In this document: piece after piece, positions 63,701 to 64,000 of the stretch
Position numbering within the stretch: the first letter of the stretch is position 1
Layout of the letters: every line of letters starts with the position of its first letter
From: Holacanthus passer
Taxonomy: Eukaryota > Chordata > Actinopteri > Pomacanthidae
Direction: 5' to 3'
NCBI GenBank assembly: GCA_025331565.1
Contig: JAFREQ010000045.1
Coordinates: 1,984,001 to 2,048,000, forward strand
Length of the DNA: 64,000 bases
Position numbers and translations under genes: made by a program
The notes under the pieces: generated by a model
Database searches by the model: none
Told to the model about the DNA's origin: nothing
What the model saw: only the letters and a program-made list of their open reading frames with translations

Positions 63701-64000
63701 AGCCAATCAAAGGGCGCCTATTTAGTCATGAATATTTAATGTTATGTTTTAGAAAAATACCGAAGCAAAATTTTCAGGGGCTTTAAATATGAGGTCAAAC
63801 AACAATCACAAATTAGGAGATAATAAATGAATTCCTTTTTGTATCTGAAAAGGTTCTTTGTTTTTTATGCAGGCACATTTTCCTATAATATGGCACAATT
63901 AATCTTGGTTGCACACACCTGACACAGCTGCGTGAAAAGACTGGGTTCAAGAGCGCAAACCCTTATACATGACCACTGAGTGTTTTAAATTTGGATTCAG

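Larger units (their letters stand above)
58702..64000. other. Start of a further pou6f2 intron (upstream of exon 58482-58701)
   Basis: No exon with the expected N-terminal POU6F2 sequence is seen before the right edge. The stretch has a poly-A run (60005-60023) and an open, exon-like island at 60548-60796. Mixed-composition sequence lies near 61300-61900 and 62400-62650, with AT-rich DNA between. Confidence 0.6.

Noticed and set aside
1..64000. Search for CRISPR arrays, operons, phage or defence systems
   Set aside because: The window is vertebrate chromosomal DNA with spliced genes; no such structures are present.

Overview
This is eukaryotic, teleost-type DNA. It is AT-rich with a few short, spliced, highly conserved coding exons separated by kilobases of non-coding sequence. 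It carries CA/TG microsatellites, a 5'-truncated LINE with a typical fish 3' end, and several copies of a dispersed repeat with CAGTGGTG termini that I know from many teleost genomes. The compact introns suggest a percomorph-like fish, but the species cannot be named from the sequence. There is no sign of bacterial, phage or viral gene organisation.

Two genes are supported, both on the minus strand. (1) At the left edge (279-668) are the first two coding exons of yae1, an adaptor for cytosolic Fe-S cluster delivery. Its start codon, splice sites and glycine-every-fourth-residue repeat are all visible, and the gene continues off the left edge. (2) From 58701 down to 13630 are seven coding exons of pou6f2, a POU-homeodomain transcription factor of retina and brain. 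Every exon junction keeps the reading frame. The visible part encodes about 532 residues, or 568 with the long form of the last exon: a Gln/Ala-rich regulatory region, a Gln/His tract, a Ser run, the POU-specific domain (exon 18884-19052) and the homeodomain (last exon, stop at 13630-13632). The N-terminal exons lie beyond position 64000. The order pou6f2 then yae1, same strand, matches human 7p14 as I recall it.

Layout: 1-668 yae1 5' part; about 700-850 yae1 promoter; 850-13629 intergenic DNA and pou6f2 3' UTR (palindrome cluster, CTCF-like pair, hAT-like repeats, LINE fragment, candidate conserved non-coding blocks); 13630-58701 pou6f2 exons with introns of 1.8 to 15.6 kb; 58702-64000 the start of another pou6f2 intron with one unexplained exon-like island.

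The most interesting signals concern pou6f2 splicing. The last exon has two in-frame acceptors 108 nt apart, giving or omitting a 36-residue insert inside the POU-specific recognition helix. One intron has a CA repeat just after its donor and a UG-rich tract directly at a triple-CAG acceptor, an arrangement known from teleost introns whose ends can pair. Two exons begin with tandem CAG acceptors. I found no evidence of a wholly new biological system.
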